64,000 nt of DNA, from contig NZ_AUKI01000017.1 in NCBI RefSeq assembly GCF_000424665.1, forward strand, positions 310,001 to 374,000. The letters run 5' to 3'. Below, piece by piece: positions 1-8,309 of the stretch (the stretch's first letter is position 1; every line of letters begins with the position of its first letter). The position numbers and the translations under genes were made by a program. This DNA comes from Salinimicrobium terrae DSM 17865. Its GTDB lineage: Bacteria > Bacteroidota > Bacteroidia > Flavobacteriales > Flavobacteriaceae. The notes beneath the pieces were generated by a model. It did not search any database. It was not told the origin of the DNA and saw only the letters and a list, made by a program, of their open reading frames with translations.

Positions 1-909
1 AAATTTTCCATCGCTGGTCCTTCCCTTTACACCGCTGTATGTTTGGAAAGGTTGCAGGTAATAAGAACCATTCCGGCATGTAACATCCAGTATATTCATA
101 CCTTCTCCAAAACTGGTACGACAGTGAGCCGTAATACCATCTGGAAATTCCAAAGTGAAGTCCATAGTTTCATCCACTTCCTTAAAAAGTTCGGGTCTAC
201 TTGTAGAAGATTTCGCAGAAACTGCAATTGGCTCCATACCCGTGGTATACCTGGAAGTGTTTAGAGGATAAACACCCATATCATACATCGCACCACCGCC
301 CATTTCTTCTACTGCCCGCCAACCCGGATTTTGGCTAAAGAACCCGGCTTCGGCTGTTAATTCCTGAATGGGTCCATAAGGATGAGTTTCTGCCCACTTC
401 ATCATGATGCGGTTATTCTTTTCATGCTGAAGGCGATATCCTATTGCGAGTCTTACCTTATTTTTTTCACAGGCTGCTATCATTTCCCGACATTCTTCAG
501 CATTCATTGCCATGGGTTTTTCACACCAAACATGCTTTCCTGCATTGGCAGCTATTATTGAATATTTGGCATGCATGGAGTTTGGCAGCACAATGTAGAT
601 CACTTCAATGTCATCATTGTTGGCGATCTCGTGCATATTGTCATAATTGTAAACATTAGCATCGGGAATTCCGTACTTTTCCTGCCATTGAGGAATTTTC
701 TCAGGACTTCCTGTTACAATGCCCCGTAGTTCACAATACTCAGTCAGCTGAAGGGCAGGGGCAAGTTGGTTGCTGCTATATCCTCCTAATCCTACAAGAG
801 CAACTCCCAATTTCTTTTTTCCTCCTGCAAAAAGTAGGTTGGGAATGGGAAGACTCAAGGCAGTTAATAATAAACCCGATTTTTTAATGAACGTCCGTCT
901 GTTATTCAT
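1..909 (-). CDS. Gfo/Idh/MocA family oxidoreductase, Tat-exported (3' end outside window)
   Basis: This is an NAD(P)-dependent sugar or inositol-type dehydrogenase of the Gfo/Idh/MocA family; the substrate cannot be told from sequence. Reading leftward from the ATG at 909, the protein opens with a twin-arginine signal (NNRRTFIKKSG plus a hydrophobic stretch ending LLFAGG), so it is probably exported folded with its cofactor. A Rossmann motif (VALVGLGGY) follows near residue 35, then the family EKP motif (HVWCEKPMAMN), whose lysine is catalytic in relatives, and GGGAMYDMGVYPL. 303 codons are visible and the frame stays open to base 1, so the C-terminus is missing. Overlapping plus-strand frames are shadows. 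Confidence 0.9.
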   Translation of the reverse strand, partial: MNNRRTFIKKSGLLLTALSLPIPNLLFAGGKKKLGVALVGLGGYSSNQLAPALQLTEYCELRGIVTGSPEKIPQWQEKYGIPDANVYNYDNMHEIANNDDIEVIYIVLPNSMHAKYSIIAANAGKHVWCEKPMAMNAEECREMIAACEKNKVRLAIGYRLQHEKNNRIMMKWAETHPYGPIQELTAEAGFFSQNPGWRAVEEMGGGAMYDMGVYPLNTSRYTTGMEPIAVSAKSSTSRPELFKEVDETMDFTLEFPDGITAHCRTSFGEGMNILDVTCRNGSYYLQPFQTYSGVKGRTSDGKF

Positions 910-1015
910 AAAGGTTGTTTTGACAAACTTAAATCTAAGAAATTCAGAAGGATATTTTTTAAATTACTTTTAAAAATCTCTTGCAACTTTCATTTTAAAA
1001 CCAGCGAGGGAGAAT

Positions 1016-1849
1016 TTACCTGCCTCCCATACTCATACTCTGATATTCGGAAGTGTTTATCGAAAAAGGGCTTTTTTCGATCCCGGTGCAGGTCATTGTC
1101 ACATTTTTTTCCGGGTTCTTTTTATCCATCATCTCCATTGCCATCAATAGTCCGGTACTGTCCTTTATCCAATCGGCCTTTAATCCTTTTGGAACATTTT
1201 GTTGGTTTTCCTGATAAATGTCGGTAAAACTTACGCCTGCCTCGTCTGTAACATAGAATTCGAATATATTTTCGGCATTTTCAGAGCGGTAGCCCTGGCA
1301 TTCATAGCCTAAGATCGTTTTAGTGCCAATTTCTTCAAATTCCATATTCTCATAAGAATTATCCGTTTCCATATCTTCTTCAGAAACATTGATTTTCGTA
1401 GCCATTACCATTTTGTTGCCTTCTGAATTCATATACATAACAGTCATATCTCTCTTGTTATCAAGGACTGTAAACATATTTTCGGCCTGCGGAACTTTTA
1501 TTCCTACATAGGGTGCATCCTCTTTGATGTAATATATCATGTCCATTTCCCCTTCTGTGGTTTTCATTTGAAGAGTATATTCCCAATCAAAGTCATAGCT
1601 TTCAGGAATTTCAGAAGGGTTGACCATATCCATTCCTATTGTGAAATTAGAATTATTGAGCTGGGTTTCCCACATATTGTTTAAAGCCTTATCGGTTACA
1701 TTGGCAGCCTTGTCAGAAATATTTTTTGTCGCTGCATCTTCAACTTTCTGTTCCACCTTCTTTTTAAGCTTTTTAAGAAATTGAGCTTCTGCTGTTGTGG
1801 TCCCTACCATGAAAAAAAGGATAAAACTTAAATAAATAAAATTTTTCAT
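1016..1849 (-). CDS. DUF4412-type secreted protein
   Basis: A 277-residue protein with an N-terminal signal peptide (hydrophobic FIYLSFILFFMVGTTTAEA, cleavage near residue 22), then a lysine-rich amphipathic helix (FLKKLKKKVEQKVEDAA). The body resembles the DUF4412 family of Bacteroidetes periplasmic or surface proteins, with the typical GYECQGYR segment and alternating beta strands. No catalytic motif is visible and the function is unknown. It stands alone on the minus strand, 106 bp upstream of the Gfo/Idh/MocA gene, so it may share a transcript with it. The family call rests on sequence feel and the GYEC-type motif. Confidence 0.7.
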   Translation of the reverse strand: MKNFIYLSFILFFMVGTTTAEAQFLKKLKKKVEQKVEDAATKNISDKAANVTDKALNNMWETQLNNSNFTIGMDMVNPSEIPESYDFDWEYTLQMKTTEGEMDMIYYIKEDAPYVGIKVPQAENMFTVLDNKRDMTVMYMNSEGNKMVMATKINVSEEDMETDNSYENMEFEEIGTKTILGYECQGYRSENAENIFEFYVTDEAGVSFTDIYQENQQNVPKGLKADWIKDSTGLLMAMEMMDKKNPEKNVTMTCTGIEKSPFSINTSEYQSMSMGGR

Positions 1850-2214
1850 AACTGTAAATTTTTAGATTAGAACCTGTTTGGAACAGGCAGACTAAGATTA
1901 TTTCAGTAATGAGGGAATGCTGCTTCAGGGGAAGAAATAAGCAGGAATGAAGATTAAAGTTACTATAATTTAAAAGAATTACAAAATGTAAAATTCTTAT
2001 TTACAGTATAATACGGAGAAGATAAAGCGGATATTAATTTCTCTTGCTATGTTTTTAATGAAGTACGTAGTTTTTAGGATGAGAAAGGTCAGGGTTCTCA
2101 GCCCTTCAAAGAAATGGTATTCCCGGATACTAACCTTTTAAACTATTGTGAATATACCTGAGGTTTCTGGAGCACAGGGTTTATTGATGGTAAAGATAAT
2201 TTGTTGGAGGTACG
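1850..2214. other. Gene-free interval, no clear feature
   Basis: This 365-bp AT-rich stretch separates two minus-strand genes. I see no ORF with family resemblance, no tRNA and no strong terminator. It presumably carries the promoter of the DUF4412 gene, but no good TAnnTTTG box is evident on the minus strand near 1850. Confidence 0.5.
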
Positions 2215-2793
2215 TCAGACTTTTGATTCGTTTAATTTTTCGGCCACTTTTTCAAGTTCGGCATACCAGTCTTCGCCGTACTTTCTAATAAGGGCATCTT
2301 TGACAAATTTATACACCGGGACCTGAAGTTCCTTTCCCAGGGTGCAGGCGTCGTCACAGATGTACCAGTGGTGGTAATTAACAGCCGAAAATTCTGAATA
2401 GTCCTGGGTACGCACAGGATAAAGATGGCAGGAGACCGGTTTCTTCCACTCGATATCTCCCTGGTTGTAGGCTTCCTCAATTCCGCATAAGGCAATTCCC
2501 TTTTGGTCAAAAGTGACATAGGCGCAATCGGCACCATCAATAAGCGGAGTTTCATATTCCCCGTCTTCTCCAATTACCGAAGTACCCTGCTTTTCAATCG
2601 CTTCAATTCCTTCTTTCCGCAAGTATGGCTTCACCAGGGGATAGATATCTTCAAGAATATGGGTTTCGGATTCTTCCAATGGTGCACCCGCATCTCCGGC
2701 AATGCAACATGCTCCTTTACAAGCCGAAAGATTACAAACAAAATCCTTTTTAAGGATCTCTTCAGAAATTATAGTTTTACCAAGCTGAAACAT
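2215..2793 (-). CDS. DUF3109 family cysteine-rich protein
   Basis: A 192-residue cytosolic protein of the DUF3109 family, related to the CxxCxxxCC-type (YkgJ-like) putative zinc/iron-chelating proteins. The cysteines are in the expected places: CNLSACKGACC near residues 20-31, a central cysteine pair (DCAYVTFDQKGIALCG), SCHLYPVR near 122 and ICDDACTLG near 145. A bound metal or Fe-S centre is likely but unproven. The ATG at 2793 gives the usual family N-terminus (MFQLGKTIISEEI). It is divergent from the marC operon and 114 bp from it. No signal peptide is present. Confidence 0.85.
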   Translation of the reverse strand: MFQLGKTIISEEILKKDFVCNLSACKGACCIAGDAGAPLEESETHILEDIYPLVKPYLRKEGIEAIEKQGTSVIGEDGEYETPLIDGADCAYVTFDQKGIALCGIEEAYNQGDIEWKKPVSCHLYPVRTQDYSEFSAVNYHHWYICDDACTLGKELQVPVYKFVKDALIRKYGEDWYAELEKVAEKLNESKV

Positions 2794-2860
2794 TCGGCAA
2801 ATATAAATTTTTACAGGAGTTAAGTTAAGAGGTAAATCTGTTAAAATTTTTAAACTATAA

Positions 2861-2890
2861 TTTGTATTCTTCTATTTCAAAGTACTTTTG
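2861..2890 (+). promoter_or_regulatory. Bacteroidetes-type promoter for the marC operon
   Basis: TTTG at 2861-2864, an 18-base gap, then TACTTTTG at 2883-2890, matching the Bacteroidetes housekeeping consensus (TTTG, about 19 bases, TAnnTTTG). The marC ATG follows 17 bases downstream, giving a short leader. Confidence 0.65.
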
Positions 2891-2907
2891 CAGGCTAATT
2901 TTTAGAG

Positions 2908-3483
2908 ATGGAATTAAACTTCAGGGAAATAGTAACCGCCAGTATGATCCTCTTCGCAGTTATCGACATTATTGGGAGTATTCCTATTATTATTGATTTG
3001 CGGAAGAAGGCAGGACATATACAGAGTGAAAAAGCTACTATAGTTGCAGGAATTCTGATGATCGCTTTTTTGTTTGTTGGAAAAGAGATTCTGAATCTTA
3101 TTGGAATAGATGTAAATTCCTTTGCGGTGGCGGGTGCTTTAATTCTGTTCTTCCTGGCCTTGGAAATGATTCTGGGAATTCAACTTTATAAAGATGATGC
3201 TCCAGAAACTGCGGCGGTTGTTCCTCTGGCTTTTCCGCTTATTGCCGGTGCCGGTACAATGACCTCAATATTAGCATTACGGGCTGAGTATGCCACTGTT
3301 AATATTATTGCCGCCATTATTATTAATACTATTTTTGTTTACATCGTCCTTAAGTCTTCCCGGAAAATTGAAAGTTTTCTCGGAAAGCAGGGAATAAATG
3401 TGATCCGGAAAATTTTTGGAGTCATTCTATTGGCAATAGCCGTAAAACTTTTTGCTACAAACATTAAGAGCCTGTTTATATGA
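2908..3483 (+). CDS. MarC family integral membrane protein
   Basis: A 191-residue polytopic inner-membrane protein of the MarC family, with about six transmembrane segments. The family features are IDIIGSIPIIIDLRKKAG in the first helix and loop, and the PLAFPLIAGAGTMTSIL motif near residues 107-124. MarC proteins have no established substrate; the old link to multiple antibiotic resistance in E. coli was withdrawn. The start sits 17 bp after a good -7 box. It overlaps the next gene by 4 bp (ATGA), so translation is probably coupled. Confidence 0.88.
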   Translation: MELNFREIVTASMILFAVIDIIGSIPIIIDLRKKAGHIQSEKATIVAGILMIAFLFVGKEILNLIGIDVNSFAVAGALILFFLALEMILGIQLYKDDAPETAAVVPLAFPLIAGAGTMTSILALRAEYATVNIIAAIIINTIFVYIVLKSSRKIESFLGKQGINVIRKIFGVILLAIAVKLFATNIKSLFI

Positions 3484-3677
3484 AAGCCCTAATTTACTTT
3501 TTAATTGTTTTGGCCCTTGGCCTTATTATTTACAACGCAACATTTTTAGATCTAGAAAATGCTTTTTCAGGAGATAGTAAGACTGCCTTAATTGGGATTC
3601 TGGCTTCGAGTATAGTGATTGTTCTTATGGTCATTCTTCTTATGTCCCGGGCTATTTCAGAAAAGAGTGGTGATTAG
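3480..3677 (+). CDS. Small two-helix membrane protein
   Basis: A 65-residue protein with two clear transmembrane helices (about residues 3-21 and 36-57) joined by an acidic loop (DLENAFSGDSKTA). I do not recognise a family. It overlaps marC by 4 bp upstream and the flavoprotein start by 1 bp downstream, so the three genes form one tight operon. This coupling is the best evidence that it is real; it may act as a small partner of MarC. Confidence 0.75.
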   Translation: MKALIYFLIVLALGLIIYNATFLDLENAFSGDSKTALIGILASSIVIVLMVILLMSRAISEKSGD

Positions 3678-4285
3678 TGGGTTTTGATGCTTTAATTATT
3701 GGCGGTGGTGCGGCAGGACTTTCCTGCGCTCTTGTTTTAGGTTCCGGACTGTCTAAACCATATTGTGCAGGTAAAAAAGTTGGTATTATTGCTCACCAAC
3801 GTGCTTCTCACCTTTCAAGCGCCCTTATAAATAATGCTCTGGGAATTCAAACCGGTACTTCAGGGAAGGATATTCTTATGTCAGGAATGCAAAAGCTGGA
3901 AACTTTTTATCCTGAAGTAGAGATTATTCAGAAAGAAAAGGTCCTGAAAATGGCATTTTTGGAAGATAAATTTGAAATCTGCACCAATAAAAATTGTTAT
4001 ACCTCCAAGCTGGTGGTCTTAGCCACAGGCTATGGAAAGCCGTTCACTATTGATGGACTGGAAAATTATCTTGTACCGCACAGTAAGTCAAAACCTTCAA
4101 AAGAAAGAATTCAGCTTACAAATAATGATCATCTTGTGATCCCAGACCTTTACGTAGCCGGAACATTGGCGGGTCATAGAAGCCAGTACGCTATTGCCTG
4201 CGGAAGTGGTGCAGCAGTTGCTACAGATATTCTGACGCTCTGGAACCAAGGAGAGCATACCAAGGTTCATGATAAAGTCAGGTAA
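3677..4285 (+). CDS. Short FAD/NAD(P)-dependent oxidoreductase (thioredoxin reductase-like fold)
   Basis: A 202-residue flavoprotein with a GTG start that overlaps the previous stop by one base. It has an N-terminal dinucleotide-binding motif (IIGGGAAGLSCALVLG) and a C-terminal FAD motif (PDLYVAGTLAG, then ACGSGAAVATDIL). It is about two thirds the length of thioredoxin reductase and lacks both the CxxC centre and a full second nucleotide-binding domain. This short form occurs as a stand-alone family in Bacteroidetes, so it need not be broken: there is no sign of frameshift and both ends are conserved-looking. Substrate unknown. Confidence 0.8.
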   Translation: MGFDALIIGGGAAGLSCALVLGSGLSKPYCAGKKVGIIAHQRASHLSSALINNALGIQTGTSGKDILMSGMQKLETFYPEVEIIQKEKVLKMAFLEDKFEICTNKNCYTSKLVVLATGYGKPFTIDGLENYLVPHSKSKPSKERIQLTNNDHLVIPDLYVAGTLAGHRSQYAIACGSGAAVATDILTLWNQGEHTKVHDKVR

Positions 4286-4286
4286 A

Positions 4287-5891
4287 CTATTTCCTGAAGT
4301 TTCTGTTAGCCGAGAGTTCAATTATTTTTTCAATTGCAGGATCTTCAGCATTGAGTATTTGCTCAAAGGCAGTGCTGCCAAATAACTGCTGGGCCATAGC
4401 CGCTTTCAGATATAGCTCGAGCGTTGGCCTGTATTCATTGAAACGCATTTCAAAATTTTCACGGCGCATAAATTCCCTGAATTCTTCTAAAATAGCATTT
4501 GTGATTACTTCCCTTTGCATAAATTTTTGGAAACTAAGATCATTGTAATATTTGCGATCCTTTTCAAGCACCTCAAAAATAAAGCTATCCATGTAACCGT
4601 TGCGCAGCATCAAGTTAAGACTCTGCTTTTCAAAATTGGTGTCTTTGGGAATAAAAATATCAGGGATTATCCCACCCCCACCGTAAACAACTTTGCCTTC
4701 TGGAGTTACGTAGCGTAAAGAATCAGCTACATGTATACTGTCTGCACTAGCGAGTTCTCCATTCTTATAGCGATTGAGGTAATCATTATAATATTCTTCG
4801 CTGCCATTGGTGTAGGGGCGTTGAATAGATCTCCCGGTAGGGGTGTAGTAGCGGGCTATGGTGAGCCTTACCGCACTGCCATCCCCTAATGACATTTCTC
4901 TTTGCACCAATCCTTTCCCAAAAGATCTTCGGCCAACAATTACTCCTTTATCATTGTCCTGAAGTGCTCCGGCTATGATCTCACTGGCGGACGCAGAATT
5001 CTCATTGATAAGTACGTAAATTTCCCCTTTTTCAAAATTACCTTCCCTGGTAGCAAATGTTTTCTCAATGGCTCCCTTTTTATTTTTGGTAATAAGCACC
5101 AGTTTATCCTCGGGAAGAAATTCATCTACGATTTTCGTAGCCTCGGCAAGGTAGCCTCCGGGATTGTCCCGCAGGTCAAGAACTATTTGATTTGCGCCTT
5201 CTGCTTTAAGTTTGTGAAGACCTGCCATAAACTCTTTATATGTAGATTCTGCAAAACGATTTATTTTTATGTAACCCAAATCTTCATTCAACATATAAGC
5301 GGCATCCACACTTTTAAGAGCTACCTTTCCACGCGTTATATTAAATTCCAGCAGCTTTGGAACACCTTTTCGGTGCACCTGAAGGACCACATTAGTATTT
5401 TCTTCTCCCTTTAATCTACTTGTAATGGAATCTTCATGAATATTAGCATCAAAAAGAGGTTCTCCATCTGCATATAAGATTCTGTCCCCTCCCTTAATAC
5501 CCACTTTTTCGCTGGGTCCGCCTTCTATAGTCTGTATCACCGCAATGGTATCATTGATGCTTCTAAAACTCACCCCAATTCCCACAAAATCTCCCTTCAT
5601 GCTTGCACTTAGATTCACATATTCCTCCTGTGGGATGTAAACTGAATGAGGATCAAGATCTGTAAGTATTCCATTGACGGTAATATCCACTATGCTGTCC
5701 ATATCTACCTCGTCTACGTATTCATATTCGATATAGTCAATTAGGCGCGCAAGTTTTTCTTTTTTCTTATTGGTTTTTAGAAAAGGACCGGAGGTGTAAC
5801 TGGAAAAATCCAGAGCTGCACCCAATAACACTCCCAGTGCACAGGCGAATCCCAATAGTAATGGCAAATATTTTTTATTGTAGTTTTTCAA
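4287..5891 (-). CDS. S41 family C-terminal processing peptidase (CtpA/Prc-like)
   Basis: A 534-residue periplasmic serine protease anchored by an N-terminal transmembrane helix (about residues 10-28). A PDZ domain spans about 95-180 (GDFVGIGVSFR, GGDRILYADG) and the S41 core follows. The catalytic serine lies in the SASASE motif at 299-304 and the partner lysine is K326 in SFGKGLVQ; LDLRDNPGGYL near 239 is the conserved strand-turn. Such proteases trim or degrade periplasmic proteins from the C-terminus. It starts 4 bp inside the end of the dCMP deaminase gene, so the two are co-transcribed. Confidence 0.93.
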   Translation of the reverse strand: MKNYNKKYLPLLLGFACALGVLLGAALDFSSYTSGPFLKTNKKKEKLARLIDYIEYEYVDEVDMDSIVDITVNGILTDLDPHSVYIPQEEYVNLSASMKGDFVGIGVSFRSINDTIAVIQTIEGGPSEKVGIKGGDRILYADGEPLFDANIHEDSITSRLKGEENTNVVLQVHRKGVPKLLEFNITRGKVALKSVDAAYMLNEDLGYIKINRFAESTYKEFMAGLHKLKAEGANQIVLDLRDNPGGYLAEATKIVDEFLPEDKLVLITKNKKGAIEKTFATREGNFEKGEIYVLINENSASASEIIAGALQDNDKGVIVGRRSFGKGLVQREMSLGDGSAVRLTIARYYTPTGRSIQRPYTNGSEEYYNDYLNRYKNGELASADSIHVADSLRYVTPEGKVVYGGGGIIPDIFIPKDTNFEKQSLNLMLRNGYMDSFIFEVLEKDRKYYNDLSFQKFMQREVITNAILEEFREFMRRENFEMRFNEYRPTLELYLKAAMAQQLFGSTAFEQILNAEDPAIEKIIELSANRNFRK

Positions 5892-6319
5892 CCGTCAAGT
5901 TCAGTTATTTGTTCTATTTCAACCCCGGCTTTTTCCAAAAAACTCAATCCGGAGTTGTCCTTGTAATCTATACTGTAGACGAGACGCGTAATGCCCGACT
6001 GGTGAATGAGCTTGCTGCATTCTTTGCAGGGTGACATGGTGATGTAAAGTGTAGCTCCTTTACAGGATTGAGTGCTCCCCGCAACTTTTAAAATTGCGTT
6101 GGCTTCAGCGTGCAATACATACCATTTGGTATACCCATCTTCATCTTCACACGGATTTTCAAAACCGGTAGGGGTACCGTTATATCCGTCAGAAATTATC
6201 ATTCTGTCTTTCACAATAAGCGCGCCAACCTGTTTTCTATTACAATGAGAAAGTTTCCCCCATTCTCTGGCGATCCGTAAATACGCCCGGTCAAACTTAA
6301 GTTGCTTAGTTTTTTGCAT
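5888..6319 (-). CDS. dCMP deaminase-like cytidine/deoxycytidylate deaminase
   Basis: A 143-residue zinc-dependent deaminase (ComEB/dCMP deaminase group), likely converting dCMP to dUMP for thymidylate synthesis. Zinc-site motifs are LHAEANAIL (HAE, with the proton-shuttling glutamate) and MSPCKECSKLI (PCxxC). The N-terminal NRKQVGALIVKDRMIISDGYNG segment, described here in parts, carries the family VGAxIV and GYNG elements. Full family length. It overlaps the protease gene by 4 bp downstream on the minus strand. Confidence 0.9.
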   Translation of the reverse strand: MQKTKQLKFDRAYLRIAREWGKLSHCNRKQVGALIVKDRMIISDGYNGTPTGFENPCEDEDGYTKWYVLHAEANAILKVAGSTQSCKGATLYITMSPCKECSKLIHQSGITRLVYSIDYKDNSGLSFLEKAGVEIEQITELDG

Positions 6320-6427
6320 AATTCAAAAATACTTGTGCAATATAGAAAGCTTTTTAAGTCGTTGAAAATTTGAGCTTTACTAAGTTATTGCAAGACTAAA
6401 ATTAATCCAATAAAGGAAAGTTAAATT

Positions 6428-7015
6428 TTATAATGCCAGATAATTTTCCTTAAGAATAGGTAGAATTATTCCTATTACAATAGCCGACACTACTAATATC
6501 CAGTCACGTCTTGTCACCCGTAAAACATTTTGTAGTAGAAAACCCAGTATTAGTACACACAATACAACAATAAGCTGTGCTGTCTCAATCCCTAACGCAA
6601 ATTCCAGTAAGGGCAGGAAAACATTGTCAGTACCCGAGGCAATCATTTTAAAATAGGAGGAAAAGCCAAGGCCGTGAATAATTCCAAAAAAGGCGGTGGT
6701 GAAATATAATAAGTTAATATTGTTTTTGTTTTCTTTTTTTTTGGCATTAATAATATTGTACACAGCAGTGAACAGTATGGTAATTGGAATAAGAAATTCT
6801 ACCCAGGCTGTGTTCACAAGCACAATTTTATATACCGAAAGAAAAAGGGAAATTGTGTGACCAAGGGTGAAAATGGTAACCAGCCAAAAAACCCTTTTCC
6901 AGGTGAGGAATGAATAGGAGGCAACCAGAACAATGAGAAAAAGAATATGATCATAAGCATTCCAGTCCAGAACATGTTCCAGGCCTAATCTAAAATATAA
7001 CCAGAATTGCGACAT
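6428..7015 (-). CDS. HupE/UreJ family membrane protein
   Basis: A 195-residue integral membrane protein with about six helices and the HupE/UreJ-2 signature: GLEHVLDWNAYDHILFL near residues 11-27 and FFGIIHGLGFSSY near 108-120, whose histidines and aspartate suggest metal transport (nickel in characterised relatives). No urease or hydrogenase genes are visible nearby, so the metal is undefined here. It lies 108 bp upstream of the deaminase on the same strand. Confidence 0.85.
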   Translation of the reverse strand: MSQFWLYFRLGLEHVLDWNAYDHILFLIVLVASYSFLTWKRVFWLVTIFTLGHTISLFLSVYKIVLVNTAWVEFLIPITILFTAVYNIINAKKKENKNNINLLYFTTAFFGIIHGLGFSSYFKMIASGTDNVFLPLLEFALGIETAQLIVVLCVLILGFLLQNVLRVTRRDWILVVSAIVIGIILPILKENYLAL

Positions 7016-7098
7016 AGGAAGAATAAGATAAGCGGCGAAATTTACGATTTCTTATGAAGATGGACAAAGGGCTAAAAGAGATGAATTTAATTAAGTTT

Positions 7099-7122
7099 AA
7101 AAAAAACCATCGGCTGGAATGG
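7099..7122 (-). terminator. Terminator-like remnant after the tRNA-Leu fragment
   Basis: Read on the minus strand, a short CCAT/ATGG stem is followed by eight T (A-run at 7099-7106). It lies just beyond the 3' end of the tRNA-Leu fragment, where a tRNA terminator would be expected. The stem is weak. Confidence 0.35.
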
Positions 7123-7131
7123 GTTTTTAAG

Positions 7132-7173
7132 TGCCTTGGGCGGAAATCGAACCCGCACGACCGAAATCACAGG
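7132..7173 (-). pseudogene. tRNA-Leu 3' fragment (attachment-site-like)
   Basis: This is the 3' end of a tRNA-Leu: acceptor 3' strand, complete T arm and the long variable arm. It matches 36 of 42 bases of the intact tRNA-Leu(CAA) at 12311-12352 in the same orientation. The T stem keeps pairing through a compensatory C-G for U-A change plus one G-U pair, and its acceptor strand (CCAAGGC) would pair perfectly with a GCCTTGG 5' strand. No anticodon stem, D arm or 5' acceptor strand can be found beside it, so it is not a functional tRNA. Displaced tRNA 3' ends are typical scars of tyrosine-recombinase integration. Confidence 0.75.
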
Positions 7174-7588
7174 GTATTCTTATAAAGATAAATATTCCGG
7201 AGACCACCTGCTAATGCTGATCCAACTCCCACTTTCGCTGATTGAGAAGTTGGTATCTTTTCTCGGACAACAATGATTATAAAAATCTGATTATAATATC
7301 TAAAAATATGAACCTGTTGTATTTTATTTTTTGTTGATGAGCAAAAACTTATCTCTACTACAATGTGGGTGGTTCTTAGCAGGAAAGCCAACGGGAGATC
7401 ACTAAAAATAGATCTTCCTCCTAATTAAATTTATCCATTAAGAAGAAAAGCGCTGCCAAGGTATAGACACAAATGAATAGAAAATGGGATGACATGCCTT
7501 ACCCTTCAAAACCTACCTACCAGCGTTTGAAGAGCTTTCATTTATATTTGTCCGAAGAAAAACAGGAGAAAAATAAAAAAGAAAATTT
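7174..7588. other. Gene-free interval with a candidate -7 box for the MntP-like gene
   Basis: This 415-bp stretch holds no ORF with family resemblance. A TATATTTG box at 7543-7550 fits TAnnTTTG and lies 38 bases before the MntP-like ATG. No good -33 element at proper spacing is visible. Confidence 0.5.
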
Positions 7589-8143
7589 ATGACCACAGTG
7601 GACTTAATACTCCTGGGAATAGTCATTGCTTCAAACAACCTGGCATTTGCGTTCGGTTTAGGGGCTCTGGGCACGAGCAAATATCATTTAAGGATATTGG
7701 TAATTTTTACTCTTACGGAATTTACCATACCTCTTGTTGGATTGCTCATTGGGCGGCTTATAAGTTCCTTAATCGCTGATCATGCCAGTATTGTAGGAAG
7801 TTTAATATTGGTTGGCCTGGGAATTTATACCATTTTCTCATCTTTAAAAGATAGAAATAAAAAAGATACATCAATAGAATATATAACTTCTATAAAAGGA
7901 TTAGTTTTAATCGCTTTGGGTCTCAGTGTGGACAATTTGCTGGTAGGATTCAGCCTCGGATTAAGAGAAGTTAATCCTTTAAGGTTAGCCTTATTTATAG
8001 CTTTTTGTTCTATGGTATTTACTTTTGCAGGACTCAAAGGTGGTAAATACATCAAAAATAATGTGGGCAAATATGTTCAAGTTTTTGCCGGAATTATATT
8101 AATTGTTCTCGGAGCTTTGAACTATTTTGGTTTTCCCGCATAG
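7589..8143 (+). CDS. MntP/YtaF-like manganese exporter family protein
   Basis: A 184-residue membrane protein with about six helices in two inverted halves, resembling the MntP (manganese efflux) family. The second-half motif is intact (LGLSVDNLLVGFSLG near residues 109-123). The first-half counterpart reads VIASNNLAFAFGLG near residues 12-25, with asparagine where MntP proteins have the conserved aspartate of the DAFAV motif. Asp residues in both halves matter for Mn export in E. coli, so a changed substrate or altered transport is possible. It stands alone between the tRNA fragment and the minus-strand phosphoesterase gene. Confidence 0.78.
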   Translation: MTTVDLILLGIVIASNNLAFAFGLGALGTSKYHLRILVIFTLTEFTIPLVGLLIGRLISSLIADHASIVGSLILVGLGIYTIFSSLKDRNKKDTSIEYITSIKGLVLIALGLSVDNLLVGFSLGLREVNPLRLALFIAFCSMVFTFAGLKGGKYIKNNVGKYVQVFAGIILIVLGALNYFGFPA

Positions 8144-8309
8144 GTGATCAAGAACATTTATTCTATAAATACATCCCTTTATGTAATCTCTGCTATCCTG
8201 GTAAACTGGATATGAAGAACCCTCTAGGGTGGGATCTTCATTAAGAATGATTAATGAACTGAGAGCCTGAATTAAAATAAGTTTTCTTAAAAAATAGGAT
8301 CAGGTAATT

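Noticed and set aside
3677-4285. Frameshifted or truncated thioredoxin reductase
   Set aside because: Both N- and C-terminal FAD/NAD motifs are in one frame and the operon spacing is tight, so the short form appears genuine.
7132-7230. A second complete tRNA gene
   Set aside because: No anticodon stem, D arm or 5' acceptor strand can be built upstream of the T and variable arms.
7167-7391. Minus-strand 74-residue ORF over the tRNA fragment region
   Set aside because: It overlaps the tRNA-Leu remnant, has no family resemblance, and lacks a promoter.
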